A DNA stretch of 64,000 nucleotides from Myoxocephalus aenaeus (GCA_038501785.1 JBAMJR010000138.1:351001-415000), one strand, 5' to 3'. Counted from the first letter of the stretch, positions 1 through 14,103 are shown. Notes: generated by a model from the sequence alone, not told the origin. Translations and numbers: made by a program.

Positions 1-631
1 ATATGTTGGCACACAGGGCTGTGTGCTTTTGAGACATCTCTTGTGACAGATTCCTGTCTTGCAGATTCGTGACCCCGTATACTTTGCCACAAAGCGACGG
101 ATGCATGGAAGAGGTTCATTATTCATTGTTCTTCCTAGATTACTGACAGCAGGATTGTGCAATTCCATGTAGGAATCCGGGGCGGCGAGAGGAATGCTTT
201 GCAGCTGGACGCAAGACACTGACAGAAGTGTTCAATTTAACCTTCATTCCCCCTCCTCGCAGGCAGTAAGTAGCAGTGCACACACGCATATACACAAACA
301 TGCACTATTCTAAATTTGTGTTTTCTCGCGTGCCTGCCTGAAATAAACCCCCGCAACATGGAAATGCATTTTTCACACAGAGGCCTCTCGGTATAGCTTC
401 ACAGTTTCAGAATGTGGCTGCACCCACAGGCTTTTGCATCCCAGTCCTCGCGCTTATGTGCATGTATGTTTTCTGGGTTCTGTGTTATAATCTCCACGAG
501 CCACCCACTTTATTCTCTGTTTAATGCCAGAACATTCCTCACCACAACTTGGCTTTTGTCTCCTTCTGTCGAGAACAATAATGACATGCAGCCGAACGAT
601 GGAAAGCTTTGCAATTTACACCATAAACACA

Positions 632-634
<3 letters not shown>

Positions 635-692
<58 letters not shown>
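635..692. repeat. (AT)n microsatellite
   Basis: An uninterrupted AT dinucleotide array of 58 bp (29 units). It is self-complementary and could form a cruciform. Confidence 0.97.
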
Positions 693-696
<4 letters not shown>

Positions 697-970
697 GTGC
701 TACCGTAGTACATCTCTGCGTTTGCCCATCACTCCCAGATAGACCCCAGATAGAGATTCTGTTAAGCCTAAACCACAGCTGTGCATGAATCAGAATAATA
801 ATCCCCAAAGATTTCTTTTGCCCCCATTCCCTGATACACTGTGTGACTCATTCGCAGTGGAGAGCAGCACTCGAGAAAATCCATCGAGGCTCATCAGCTC
901 TCCAGACACGCCTACATGCCGAGGAGTAGCGGCAGGCTGCCCCAGCAGTGCCTTCCAGCGAGAGCTTCTG

Positions 971-972
<2 letters not shown>

Positions 973-1029
<57 letters not shown>
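973..1029. repeat. (TG)n microsatellite
   Basis: An uninterrupted TG array of 57 bp. Confidence 0.97.
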
Positions 1030-1031
<2 letters not shown>

Positions 1032-1783
1032 CACGAAAACAAGATGTGTCCGGGAAGACTACAGAGGTCAATGAGGACGGGTGAGCGTCTCAGAATCCCC
1101 GGAGCGGTGTTACTCACCAACTTCCTAATAGGCTGCATTGGCCTGTAGAAAACGATCTAAGGTCAGTTCCCCCTGTAATGGTGAAGTTACAGGAAGGCCT
1201 AAGGGTTTAAATCCACCAGAGGAATGTGTTTTTCCACGGCGGTTGCAATCAAATGAAATTCGTCAGAATGCATCGCGAAACCCAATCAAACAAGAGTTAT
1301 TTTCCTCGCTTTGTACGCTCAGAAAATTCACACTGTCACATAGCAACGCAGCTATAGCCGGCTTCCCGTTGACACCAGCCAGAATCGGTGCTGTCACGTC
1401 CCCGCGGGTGACTTCCACTGAGGAACTCGATCACATATATATTCGAGAAGATGGCTGCAGAGGCATGGGAGGAATGAGATCATTCAGTGAGAGTGAGAGG
1501 AGACGATGGCGAGGGAAAGTGAGGCAGGAGGCAGGAGGATGGAGGACGGGAAAGAAGAAGAATTAGGAGGAGGAGGAGGGGAAAAGAGGGATGAAAAGTG
1601 TTGTGTGTCCCCCCCAACGTCGTCTTTAGAAAACAGGGGAAATACTTTGTCTCAGGCAGTGACTGCCGGCTGGAGAGCTGAGCAGAGGAACAAGAGGTTT
1701 AATATGTAATTGTACAGATATATGTGGGAGTAAAGGGCACCGAGTCAAACCCAGTAAGGCAGAGAGGTATGGAGGCAAATCAA

Positions 1784-2207
1784 TGTCAAAACTAGAGAGC
1801 GCAAATGAGCTCAACGAGAGCGCGCAAATCAAACAGCCGCGCGCGTAATTTACTTTGACGAGCGCTTTTACATCACTACGCGAGCAAAAGTTGCTCTCAA
1901 AGTTTGAACCTGCTCGCTCTCGAAGCTTTAACCTGCTCGCTCGCGTGTCTGTTACCTGCTCGCGCTCGAGTAGATTTTCTTTTTGACAGTAAGTGGGCGG
2001 ATCCAGTCACCATCGTATCTCTACATCTAATTGGTTACAATCCTCAGCTTCAGATTGGCTGGAATGCATTTCTCACCAGCACACTGGGAACAATGGCGGA
2101 TGAGAAAACACAACTGAAAGTTGACGTTCTCTGAATACTACTGTTATTAAGTCACAAAATTATTAAGTCAAAAAGAAAATTTTCATTTGCGCTCTTTAGT
2201 TTTGTCA
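1784..2207. mobile_element. non-autonomous DNA transposon (MITE-like) with terminal inverted repeats
   Basis: The two ends are inverted copies of each other. The left end at 1,789 reads AAACTAGAGAGCGCAAATGA. The reverse complement of the right end (to 2,202) reads AAACTAAAGAGCGCAAATGA, which is 19 of 20 identical. The 5-mer TGTCA flanks both sides (1,784-1,788 and 2,203-2,207) and may be the target-site duplication, but the exact edge is ambiguous because the repeat could extend outward. The interior is CpG-rich and has three copies of a CCTGCTCGC-type subrepeat at about 1,909-1,970. No transposase frame is present, so it would need a partner in trans. The superfamily is not assigned. Confidence 0.7.
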
Positions 2208-3871
2208 CGGGTTTATCGTCATAGAGATGCTGCACAAGACAAACATTCACAGTCATAACCGAAGCGCTGATCAGAGGCATTCTCGGTCCTGTGCTGACTG
2301 CAGAGCCCCGCTCTCGTGGATCCTTTATTTCTATATTTACTGTCGAGACTCATGCAAAGTCCCAAAGTACCACAGAGTGTTGGTGCAGGGCAGCAGCTGC
2401 GATACCCCTCAATTTCAAGTGAAAAAAACTGAAGTTATTTTGGGGATGGGTACATGTGCCACATTCTGCCCTCCGTGGCGCTTTGGGACCCGAGGCCTGT
2501 CTTTAACCGAGAGAGTGAGCTGATTCGAGGATAGAGAGGGAAAGAGACGAGGGAGCGGGGTGGATAATGTTTCCCCGATGCCATGACGACGCTCACATTT
2601 CTCCCCATCCTCTCCACATCTGAGTGGCACAGCGTACTGCAATCGTGACAACAAAAAAGAAGCAGCGCAATTGCAACTGCAAGCTTTTTTTCAACGTCAA
2701 TTTGTGATCAGATCTTATGAAAAGCTCAAATTGGTGATTGGAAAAAAACATTGTGGTAGTTTCTATTTCCCAGAAGGTTCATAATGATGGTGCCTTCACA
2801 GAACCTGAGACAATGGGAACACTTAAAGCTTTGTTGTGCACTACACAGCTACATGTTGACTAGTGAGTCTGTTCATCCATGGGGAGACAATCTCAATCAT
2901 GTGTCCTCAAAGCAAGCTCAATGTCAAGGGAACCCATAATATAATATTTAAATATTAAAACGTAGAAGAACAGATCGTTCTATAATGTGTGACTCGTTTT
3001 TTACCTCTTCCCAGTACGTAATACCTTTAACGTCACTCGCGTTTTGTCCATTTAAGGCGGTACAGGAAATGCATCAGAGCCAATTAATGAACACATCATC
3101 GCATGCAATGTGGTCCAGTCAGCATCAGGGAGAAACCCAAGGGGACAATTCAGTGGATCAAATAAACACTGGCACTTCCGTTGACCTTTACTCAACCTCC
3201 TGGCTTCTGACCAACAGTTTATGAGCAGCCACATTAGACGAAATCTACATAAAAAATGCCCTCTGCTGATGAACGGAGGACGCACGGCCTGAAGAGGTTT
3301 CTCATTTTTGAATGCGCAAAGTGTGAGCTGGCTGTGAGTGACAGATCACGCAGACGAGACCTCCTCTAACGTGGAGAGGAAGGATCTTGGCCCGAGGGAC
3401 TGGAGGAGGAAATGGAGGGACAGGATTGGCGTCACTGGCTTGGATCTCTCCCTCATGAAGTCAGACAGCTGAGTGAGGACTTGTGGCAGCTCTGTCACTG
3501 GACAGGGTGACTCACTCACTCATAAGTGGAGAAGGTTAATAATAGTCATACATTAGAGCCGCAGAAGTGAAATCACACAGCTTTAGCAGCTTAAGCCTTC
3601 CAAATGGCATCGGCTGCCACGCGGAAAAAAGTGCGTTTCACCGGCTTGTCTATCTCTCATTTTATGTGTCGGTTTATAGGTTTAGATGGCATTAATGTGA
3701 GCGTGAATGTCTTCGGGCTAAATCGCTGGCTGTTTTGAAAGACATTGCGACATTGTTGCAATATGTAGTATGTATATTCTAAAGTGACAGACGCATGAAG
3801 GCATCAAGCATGACTTGTCAAACCTGCCAGGAAAATGGGAAGTAAAAAAAAAAGTGGTGTCTTGATTTGTG

Positions 3872-3908
<37 letters not shown>

Positions 3909-5523
3909 AGCTGATATTGTCTTCTGTTTGGAGGAAAATATTTCATGGCTTGCGTGGAACTGCCAAAGGCGTCACAGGGAAAACCAGGCAGATTTATTAA
4001 AAAATTCCCAAACACTAGACAATTTGAGGAGACGGGCGGCGAAAGACGCCAACATTATACTGCATTTGCTACGGGTGAGTCAGTCACAAACTCCTCACGA
4101 TCTTGCAGGGGAGTCACACTGCAGGAGCCCAGCACAGCAAGGAACGTGCACTCAGGATACACAGTATTGTGAAATAAACATTTTTGGGGATTGTCTGATA
4201 ATCCTGGTGGTTTACTGGTCGTCGCCGTTGTTTTTTGAGTTTGATTCTTCTTCGTTCTTGTGTGTTTTGCAGGTTAATTGCTTTTATTAACAGGCCACAC
4301 AACACAAGGAAAAGAGACATGCAGTAAGAACAGATGTGCAGGCCGAGAGCCCAAAATGCCCAGAGGCTTATCGCGCCGCTCCTCTTGAGCAAGGCCGGAT
4401 TAACAACGGGCCACAGCGGGCAGTTGTTGGGCCCCGAAGGCTTCAGTTTCACTGTGCGGCGAGGAGTTTGTGGTCATTTTGTGGATTTGTCTGGCATTAC
4501 TGTTAGCACCACCAAAGCACATTATGAACTGAAAGGACAAGGGCAACACCTGCTCTGTTATATTGAGGCGCCATCGCATAGAAATTAAAGTGGTTACTAA
4601 TCTAGATTTAAGGGTCTTTATGATGCCACTCAGTTTTTTGCTTAAATGATGTATATAGATCTTTGCTTACACATATTTCCAAACTAATACTTACACAATG
4701 CACATATTGAGAGAAGCTAATTGGAGACTTAGCCCTTAGGTCCAATAGCTGGTTCATCTGGTCCTGTCTGGCCTTGAGTGGTGGAATTTCAGGAGCAAAA
4801 TAAATACAGTCAACGATCCTCCTGCAAACTCGATTATCCAATGGTGTCAAAACCGGTACATGCAGCTGGCAACGAGGAATCTCTTAACACGTTCTATGAA
4901 ATGCTTTGCATGTGGGAAAGTCCAACAAATGTGCGGGAATTTAATTCCAGCTACGAACGTGCAAAGACATTATCAAATGAGTAAAAAAAGCAGGCTGAAG
5001 TTGACGGCTGTTCCTGGTTTTCGTGTTCGTGAAAGTGTGATGAAACAGTTATTCAAAACAGAAGGACACGAAGAAGACACTGGGTACGACAGAACCTAAA
5101 AATGAAACACGCGTAGTCCCCTGTTTCATAAACAAAGTAAAATTCTAAGAAGTCTCCTCTGATCCTAAAATATGATGTGGGGGTGTTGATGTTCCGGACT
5201 CTATTACATTGTTATGAGTTCATGTCGTTTTGTCCGTGTAGGGGGTGGAGATAATAACACTGGCATGTTGAGACAAATACCGGGGCATTAGGCATTACAA
5301 TGTCATAAAACCTAATGAAAGAGCCAAAGAAATCTGTGATATTTATGAAAGGGTCAACTTTAAAGTTGCATGTACTGTAGTGCTGTTTATTACACAGTCA
5401 CCTGCATTGCACTAAAGATGATGTATGAACTCCAGTGTCTGTTCTTCAATAGATGAAGATGAATCGAGACTCATGTGATATTCATGAAAATGTTTATTCA
5501 GCCTCCAGGCTAAAAGGGCATCC
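2208..5523. other. intergenic DNA, no gene recognised
   Basis: Mostly unique sequence with no protein similarity that I recognise. It holds a short TC array, listed separately. The stretch at about 4,390-4,450 resembles a dispersed fish repeat (GGCCGGATTAACAACGGGCC...), but I cannot assign a family. Confidence 0.5.
3874..3905. repeat. (TC)n microsatellite
   Basis: A TC array of about 32 bp. Confidence 0.95.
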
Positions 5524-5890
5524 TTAAAGGGACAGTTCACTCCAAAATACATATCTCAATTTATGAATCTAGATTGTTTTGGTGTGAGTTGGCCATGTTT
5601 TGGAGATATCATCCGGAGAGATGTCCGCCTTCTCTTCAATATAATGGGACTATAATGGCAGCTTGTGGCGCTCAATGCGCCAACAAAATACATTTGAAAA
5701 GCTCAACAGCAATGTCTCTTTCCAGTGTTCATGACCCGGTTCCTCGAGATAATACAAAGACCTCGTTGTGAGCAGCTTCGTGTAGGAACTATTAGTTCCT
5801 CGAGCACCCAAGCCGAGTGCCCTATAGACCCTTTGTACTGGAGAGAAGGCCGAAATCTCTACAGCTAATATAATTTAAAAAAAATCAGGA
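5524..5890. repeat. dispersed teleost repeat (unclassified)
   Basis: It opens with the sequence AAAGGGACAGTTCACTCCAA, typical of a repeat I remember as abundant in percomorph genomes. The body continues with family-typical wording: ATCTAGATTGTTTTGGTGTG, then the GCCTTCTCT...ATAATGG block, then CAACAGCAATGTCTCTTTCC. The 3' boundary is approximate. The frame at 5,574-5,771 is an accident of this repeat. Confidence 0.6.
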
Positions 5891-6857
5891 ACAAATATGC
5901 ATTTTTTTCTTTTACTGTACAACAGCATTCTACACAAATATAACGTACAACCTTTTCAGACGGATATTCCCACTGTGGAAGGTCACTTCAAACCGGTCCT
6001 TTTCCAGGGATCTGTAATAAGCTGTAAAATGACGAGAGCACACTGTCCTCGTCTGGCCTCCCCTCTGCACGGGGAAACGCACACGCAGGGCTCGCCAACG
6101 CGCACACATCACTGCAATTCACGCAACATTAAAAAGCTGCTGCCATGGCAACCTGTCTCCATCCATCCCCCCAGGGGGATATATTGCACGGGGGCCGCAA
6201 AATATATAAACACAAACACACACACAAAAACACACAAGATACAGACGCTGAAATACACATAAGGGACCCCAGTGCTCTAATCTCCGGGGAAGTAACACTC
6301 TGCTCGCTTCACGAGCCATTTTGTGCCAAGAGGTATGTTTCATGCCGGCTCAGAGAGGAGAAATATGGCAAGGAGTCATGATGCACTCACCTTTTTCTAT
6401 ACCATGCATCACGATGTCGACACGGGACTCCTTCACAGCATGATTATGGCTGGCTTACCGCCATGTCCCTCATCTAAAGAGAATTACCGCTTAATTATAC
6501 TGTATTAATTTTACACACATCTTGATGGGGTGGAACAGCCTCTGCAACCACCCGAATGAAATCCATTCGAGCAAGGCAGACGGCTTCTGTTTTCAGTTTT
6601 TAAAATGGAATAATAGCCACGGTGTGATCATTTTCATACTATTGCTGCACAGATCATATATACGGACAGGTGGAGCCCCGCACACAAGCATGTGTGAAGC
6701 AGCAGAGAGGTGGGGGATGCAGCGGTGGAGCAGATGTTGACGAGGACATAGCTCGCTACTGTACTTCACCACTTTAGCTCGACTTCCTGTCTGCAGTGCT
6801 GCTGGGTCTCATGTGACAAGCCATATATATATATACCAGACACTGGGAGGTGCAGAA

Positions 6858-6880
6858 ACACACACACACACACACACACA
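6858..6880. repeat. (CA)n microsatellite
   Basis: A short CA array of about 22 bp. Confidence 0.9.
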
Positions 6881-7395
6881 AACTGTGTCTGCTTTGAAAT
6901 CCTTCTTCTGTGCAATCACTCACTATACTGTGGGTGTCAAACAACCCCTTGTTGAAGACAGCGGGGATAACTGCTGCATGACAATTAGTTCAAACAAACA
7001 AGGCTGTCTCCCTGTTTATACTTGACATTGCTTTTAAGAGAGAGAGAAATCTGGACAGGGGAAGTCGTCGTTGCAAAATGAGAATCTAGGCCACGCTCGA
7101 TCGAGGGCAACGGATATCAGATAAGAGCATGCATCATTTAGTGTAAAAAAAAGAAGATATAAATGGTTACATGACGAGAGTCGCGAAGGGAACGCCTGCA
7201 TTCAGAGGCGGTTTTCAGAGATTGTCACTGCTTTTAAAAGCCATGTATTTACATATTGGTGGATGTGAGGCTATTAAGATGATAAAGGACTATCGTCTCA
7301 AAAGGCCTTTGCCTCGGGCGGAATAGCCTCAAGCCTGACAGAGACAAACAAGGAGGGTGGACGGAGGGAGAAAGGGGGGGGGGGTTGGACCTGCG

Positions 7396-7443
7396 ATTAC
7401 TGTCACAGTAAGCAACACTAGCGGCATTAGCTGTGACAGTAAT
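7396..7443. repeat. perfect 13-bp inverted repeat (hairpin)
   Basis: The left arm is ATTACTGTCACAG (7,396-7,408) and the right arm is its exact reverse complement (7,431-7,443). A 22-nt loop separates them. Each arm contains TGACAG, the core bound by MEIS/TGIF homeodomain proteins, so this could be a paired binding site rather than an RNA hairpin. Confidence 0.75.
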
Positions 7444-8095
7444 GATCTGTTTCTAGCATATCGGGCTAACAGAGGCTGGCATGTTAAACAAACCAATGCC
7501 TGTGGCAATCAGCGCTGGGCATGGGTCAGTGTATTTAGCAGACCATTATGGCTGAAGTGACTGCAGTCTCCTACCACAACGTTTAGGGAGGCCACTCCAG
7601 CCTAATGCTCCTTTCCTTTCCTTTCCACTCCCCCCGCCCTCTTCTTCGTACTATATTCTTGAAAATGATGGCTTCCACAGAGATGGATAATGAGAAGGGC
7701 TGCCATGTCTCGGTGCTCGAAAGCCCTGTGATGAAGGCTCAGATAACCGTGACCGTAAGCTTTCATATTGTCTGCCAGATAGGCCCTGTGACTCCTTTTA
7801 AGTCAGATTTGAGATAAGCCTCTAATGTGGTGCATCATAAAGAGACAGAGGTGGTGTACAGAAGGTGGGCGGAGCATCGCGTGCAGATTATCATCTCGTC
7901 GATCGTATCTTTGATGGGTTCTTTCCCTCATCAGAGCAGGACAGCCCCCCGTCAGCAGCACACCTCTGCAAATGGAACACAGATCAGGAGATAACGTGGA
8001 GGATGAGAACAGCTCGCCTGCTAGTTTCTCAGTGTAGCGCTCTAGCTGCCCGTTTCTGCTGACTCGGACGGCCTGTGCTTTAATGCTGACCTCAC

Positions 8096-8097
<2 letters not shown>

Positions 8098-8174
<77 letters not shown>
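8098..8174. repeat. (TG)n-(TA)n compound microsatellite
   Basis: A TG array runs to 8,162 and is followed directly by a short TA run. Confidence 0.96.
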
Positions 8175-8175
<1 letters not shown>

Positions 8176-8462
8176 GCAAATAAGAGCGAAAGAGAAAGTT
8201 TTTTTCCTGCTGGCATTTCCACCAGATCCCTTTGTTTTCAAAGGTCACCATGTCATGTTCCCATCACGGGTCATCAGTGTGTTGCGTTAACAGTAAACAC
8301 GGCTGTCGTGCCACACACACACACACCCTGGGAGGGTAGTGCGTACATGTTGTTTACCCAGAGATTCGCACAGATGCATTTTACATTTTCATTTGATTTG
8401 ATTTTCTCTCTAATCTAATTACTCTTCGTCTCTTCTGCTTTTGCACAAACATGCTCGCACAC

Positions 8463-8463
<1 letters not shown>

Positions 8464-8529
<66 letters not shown>
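8464..8529. repeat. (CA)n microsatellite, one interruption
   Basis: A CA array of 66 bp broken once at 8,499-8,501 by an extra C. Confidence 0.95.
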
Positions 8530-8531
<2 letters not shown>

Positions 8532-9845
8532 TGCAAATAACACAGGCATGATGTAATTATTGCAGCCTTGGAAAATTCCCATTTCCTGCTGAGAAATTAC
8601 CTGCAATTGAGAGCCCCGGTTGTAACATAATTAAAAACATTCTCTAAATATGCAGGATGCATATCTTTTTATCTCCATTGTAATATAATGATGTATATTA
8701 TATGAGGGGGGAAAAAACACTTGAAATTCCTTTGTTTGGCCAACGATTCTCCCCAAGAGGATACAGTCAACGTTCCTGCATGTGTACTCCAGGAAAAAAA
8801 GAGAAAGACAGCGCCTCCATCAGACTAAACCGATGCTGTCGTCACATTCCACCCTGTGCACTGACATTAACGGATCCACTGTTTTTCCCGAAAATTAATT
8901 CAGCTTTTTTAGAAAAGGCCAATTTATTCATCGCTAAAGGAATTATTAAGCCGATTTAGACCCTTTTTCTCCCGTGTAATCGCATGAGAGCGTGAGCACA
9001 ATACCACTTCTTGGATTATTTACAATCACGAAGACGGTTAATAAGGATCACAAGGATAACAATGACTGCAGCAACTACACTGCTGCGGCAACAGAGGACG
9101 ATTATAATGATCAGTGATGGTGTGAATGGTGATTAGGGCAATGGGATGCTGCTCACACATTTGAATCCCACTTTAAAACGCCACAAAAAGCCTCCAGACA
9201 CAAACAAGCACCTTTTAGTATCCGGTATCATTCTCTGAAACGTGATGCTACTCTTTGTCCGACATATTGTCTGCTTGTAAGAGACGTGGCTGTGTAAATT
9301 ACTTTGGGGATGTAGTTCGGATGTGGCGTATTATTGCCCCGAAATGTGCCGTGAGTGCCGGCGGGCCGCTGCATTATATGAAATCTAACAGATGGCTTTC
9401 TACAACCTGTGCAATATGTTGAGGTGACCTCTCTGACTTCAGATGTAATAACTGCCAAAGAAATGAGGGAGCGAACCGAAAAGCAATCTCCTCAGACGGC
9501 GATAGCATCACACTTTGGAGGCGCGGAAAAACAAAAGGGATCGGAATGAGAGAAAATATCAAATATTAAGCAACAATGGATGCCGGTTGTATTGTGAGCC
9601 TTTTTTCTTTGTTTCGATCTCAGCTGATCGGAGTTTGAGATACTGCAGGTGTAGTCTTGCTTGTGAGACCTCGATGCTCTCAACGTTCCTGTCGAGATAT
9701 TTTTTATCCATGATATGCATATAAATGTTGCTAGAGTGGTGCTTTTTATTTATTTTTAGCAAAGAAGCAGAAAGAGAACATGCATAACAACATTTATAAT
9801 ATCAACAATATCCTTCAACACCTGCATTATGTGGATCCATTACCA

Positions 9846-9848
<3 letters not shown>

Positions 9849-9940
<92 letters not shown>
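9849..9940. repeat. (TG)46 microsatellite
   Basis: A pure, uninterrupted 92-bp TG array, among the longest perfect arrays in the window. Confidence 0.97.
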
Positions 9941-9941
<1 letters not shown>

Positions 9942-11997
9942 AACTATGTATGTGAGTGAATGTCTCCATGTACACATGGACACTTTTACTGTACATAGCT
10001 GTGTCTTTTGATGGGCAAAATATGAATAAAAGTCTCAATCGATACAGGATGCTTTTATATTTGCTGTAATTAAGCACAAGGTTCTTTACGGATGAAAAAG
10101 AGGAAGCACTGCAACCAGCAGTAACAAATTTCGTATTAAAAAGCCATCGGCTAATCTGGACTTTGTGCTGAGTTGCATTTTGGTGGCAGTTTTTTTCAAA
10201 CTGTGATGGAGCCTTTCTGCAGAGGAAGACTAGCTCCGCTCCAAAAACACTAGCAGGTCCACTCTAAGCCGGCCCCCAGCCCTGTCTCTGTGTTACAATG
10301 AATCTGACTCAGGCTTCCAGAGGAATGAATGGCTGCTGCCTTCTCACTGCTCTTCTGTCAGATGGCGCGCTGCCAGAGCGCTAATTTAAGCTCCAGGCCT
10401 TCTGCTGGGAGAAGGGGGGAGTGTAGAGGAAGCCTTGCCCAGGCTGAAGTGCAGCGGGTGGGGGAGAGTGCCGGGCCCTGCTCCCCAGAGTGGAATTGAT
10501 GGCTGTTAAGCTCATCAATGGGGATGAGTCATCTGAGGCAGCCAGCCGCTTCATTCCTCCTGGTCTGTCTGCCTGAAGTGAAGGAGAGTCAAAATGCTCA
10601 GTTACTACCTGCCTCTCCGGTGGATCATGATTTTTTACGAAACAAGTAATAAAGTGAAACGCCCAGCGTGCGCCACACTTGTATGTACCTTTTGGATTGC
10701 GACACATTTATGTTGCTATTTTTCCCCCAAGATAATATATTGAGTGTTTGCACAGTCACCAGAGCCAAGAACCTAGGGTGTGAGTATTCATGTTGCATAC
10801 TCACGCAGGACGTGTGTGTGCGTTCAAAAGCTGTGAAGCAACAATTTCCATATCCGTCTAATTCTCAAAGGTCAGGAGCTTTTAGGCAGCCAGCAGTGGG
10901 CTGATGGCGGTTGGCTGAACATGCATCTGATTCCATTTGGGCTAGTTTCAGTTTCAGAGCCTCCCACCTTCCTGTCACATAATCACTCCTACAGATTTTT
11001 CGAATCAGTCCGAGCCCCAGTTCAGCCTGCAATGACTTTTTGATCAACAACTGGCTTAAAAAAAAAAGTTTGCTGCGGTCCCCGGAAGGATGTTTATGTC
11101 CCCACAATCTGCCACGATGGCTTCAAACTGACCTGACATGAGAATGGCCACAAAGTGAACTACACAACACTGTTTTGGTCCAAAAAAAAACACATCCCCT
11201 CAGCAGAGCCCAACGAGCTATTTTCTCATCTCAACGAGCTACAATATATCTGGGTGGTGACTAGTCTATAAATGCTATCTTTAAATTCTGCGGCGAGCAC
11301 GTTACCATGACTGCTAGCCGGCTGCCAAGTGTTGTTTGATAGCATCGGATTGAAAGCGGACCGCGGCGACAGAACGGTGCAGCACAATGTTCGACGCTTT
11401 ATCACGTTCATTTTCATGTAGGCATCCTGCTTATCAAGCCACTGTAACCACAAACACATCTCGGTGCATGCTTACAGGTCATTATGCCCTCTGCATATCC
11501 TATCTGTGCGTGTGTGTGCGTGCCCGGGTGTGTTTACTCAATCGTGTTGGTGCAACAGGAATGTTAAAAGCCCTCATTATCTCTATGGAAAATGATTGCC
11601 GACCAGGGTTGTGTTGACATGTCAACCTTGTTACGTGCTATCAGAATGCATTGACGCTCGGAGACTGAACTGTGCTTTTGAGAAAATGAAAGCACCGCAG
11701 GATGCAGGGGAGCGCGGGGTTTTAAATTTTTTTCGAGACGTGAAAGGTGAGCTCGAGAAAAGATGTGTGAGACGGTAATAAGAGAGAGATTAAAAAAATC
11801 CCCTTCTATGTGGCTATTTGTAGCATCCCTGGCTGCCTCCAGCCTTGATGTGAAAGACAAGCTGCCCACCAGACACGTGTTCAGGCTGAAGTCTACGCTT
11901 AGGAGCACAGGTTAGCTGCTCTTCTCTCCGCTGAAGCACAGGATACCGTTTGTTTAAAAGGGCTTTCCCCTTTGTGGTCGATCTTAATGTTTATCAT

Positions 11998-12141
<144 letters not shown>

Positions 12142-12473
12142 TGGGAACACATGCCCACATTTCCTACATATTGCTTGTGCCAGAACAATCCCAGGAGCAC
12201 ACGCCGCGAATGAAGAGAAACACTGCAAATAAATTGAGGCTTGCAAAAAAAATGCACACACAAAAAATAAAAACCGCACACATCTTTAAATACACGGAGC
12301 GTGGAACGAGCTTGTCTGCACTCACACATGCAGACACGCAAATGAACACACAATGAAGCCCTGTAGTGACTCAATGCCACAATGATTTAGGTTCAGAATG
12401 GCACAGGAGCACTCATGACTCAGAGTTTCCATTGTGGCTCCCACTCTCCCAGTGCAACTTTGCGTGTGTGTGC

Positions 12474-12475
<2 letters not shown>

Positions 12476-12537
<62 letters not shown>

Positions 12538-12556
12538 GTGTGTGTGTGCGTGTGTA
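12476..12556. repeat. (TG)n microsatellite with CG interruptions
   Basis: A TG array with TGCG variants near its 3' end. Confidence 0.95.
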
Positions 12557-12687
12557 TAGCAGGTCTGCTGCTGTTCATAGAACCACTGCGCTTGCTCTGG
12601 GGCTTTACCAACCAAAGTGGATCATAGCACGAGCTCTCTTTCTCTTTGTTCCAGCCTACCTAATGTGGTGCGTGCTCTATATCTGTG

Positions 12688-12690
<3 letters not shown>

Positions 12691-12778
<88 letters not shown>
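12691..12778. repeat. (TG)44 microsatellite
   Basis: A pure 88-bp TG array only about 135 bp from the preceding one. Confidence 0.97.
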
Positions 12779-12779
<1 letters not shown>

Positions 12780-14031
12780 AAGATAGCTAGCGGCTGCAGA
12801 AGAGCACAGGGCAGGATACAAAGCATCAGAGAGAATATGGTGTCTTTTTTTTTTCTCCGGCTTTCATGGACCAATCATGTGACACACTGCAACTATCGGA
12901 ACATTAACTGTGCCTGCACAACAAGCAACTTCAAAGTGTGGCAGTGCTTTAGCTGAGAGTTCTTGGCTCAGACATCAAACATGGTATCACTGTAACTTCA
13001 CCGCAGATGAAAAGGACAGGATTTTCCTGACTGCGAAATACCTGGAGAAAGTATCCTAAGAATCAAGCCTTTGATGCGCCTCTGAGAGCCGAGTGAGGCC
13101 GGCCATTAAGGTGTGTCGCTCCAACAGAGAAAAGGCATGTCTTGCATGGGAATTCTTTGCAAGTCAGACGCACTCTTAATCTGAATATTTCATGCAGGAT
13201 GTGTCTTTACTGTCCTGCTGATTGAATAGACATAATGGTGCGTGTATGTATATTGAGAGTTAGCTTTACTGCTGAACATTGCTGAACTGTTAAATTAAAC
13301 TGTCAGATAGTTTCCCCTCACGGCCCAGTCAAAACAAAGCTGGGAAAGAATTCAAAATATTTGTTTACAGCATTAAGTTGACTGTACTGCATCTGCAGCC
13401 AGTCTTTGGTCACATGGTTTCCTGCCGGCCAGGTCACGCGGTATCGGCCGCTCCTTACTGGAAGACAGGAAGCGCTGGTCTGTGGTGTCCCACACGCCTC
13501 ACATGAAGATGCTAGCGGGCTCATTTATAATGCATTTATGGATAGGGCCACAGGAAAAGCCGGTCTCCTGATGGGGAAGTACCGGAGCAATTTTATTCAT
13601 CACGGCTGGATACAGACTGACGGCAGAGAGACCTGTGATGTAGCTGCTTGCCAGAAGTCAGCAGAACAGTAGCCATCAGGGATTTTGTAGGACATTTGAA
13701 AAAACTATACAAATGTAGCGGCGTTGGAAATCCCAAAAGTTTTGGCAAACCCCACACATTCAAGGGTGTAAATATAGAGAGTACAGGTGGTGGGGTTGGA
13801 CTTGGATCATGGGGTAGGGGAGCCCATAGAGGTAGTAGACCATGCAACCATAACCTTTCAAAGACACCATTGATGCAAATGAGTAAAGAGCAGTATAAAA
13901 ATACAACTACGTAAAACTATGTATAAACTAAAATCTAATAAATTAAAATAACAATTTCTGACTTTTCCTTTGCTATTTTTTGTCAAATACAGATATGTTG
14001 ATGTTTTCCAAGACTTACAAGCTGAGCTCCT

Positions 14032-14103
<72 letters not shown>
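14032..14103. repeat. (GT)n microsatellite
   Basis: A GT array with GC variant units at the start and near 14,077. Confidence 0.95.

Larger units (their letters stand above)
1..1783. other. intergenic DNA, no gene recognised
   Basis: No reading frame here resembles a known protein. The longest frames either run through the TA and TG arrays or are short unsupported frames such as 1,138-1,566. Unique sequence of mixed composition surrounds two microsatellites, listed separately. A purine-rich stretch lies at about 1,485-1,600. Confidence 0.6.

Noticed and set aside
1138..1566. A 142-residue frame
   Set aside because: No similarity recognised, and its end is a low-complexity purine-rich stretch.
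4380..4450. A possible tRNA-derived SINE head
   Set aside because: I could not find both internal promoter boxes or a tail, so only a vague repeat resemblance remains.
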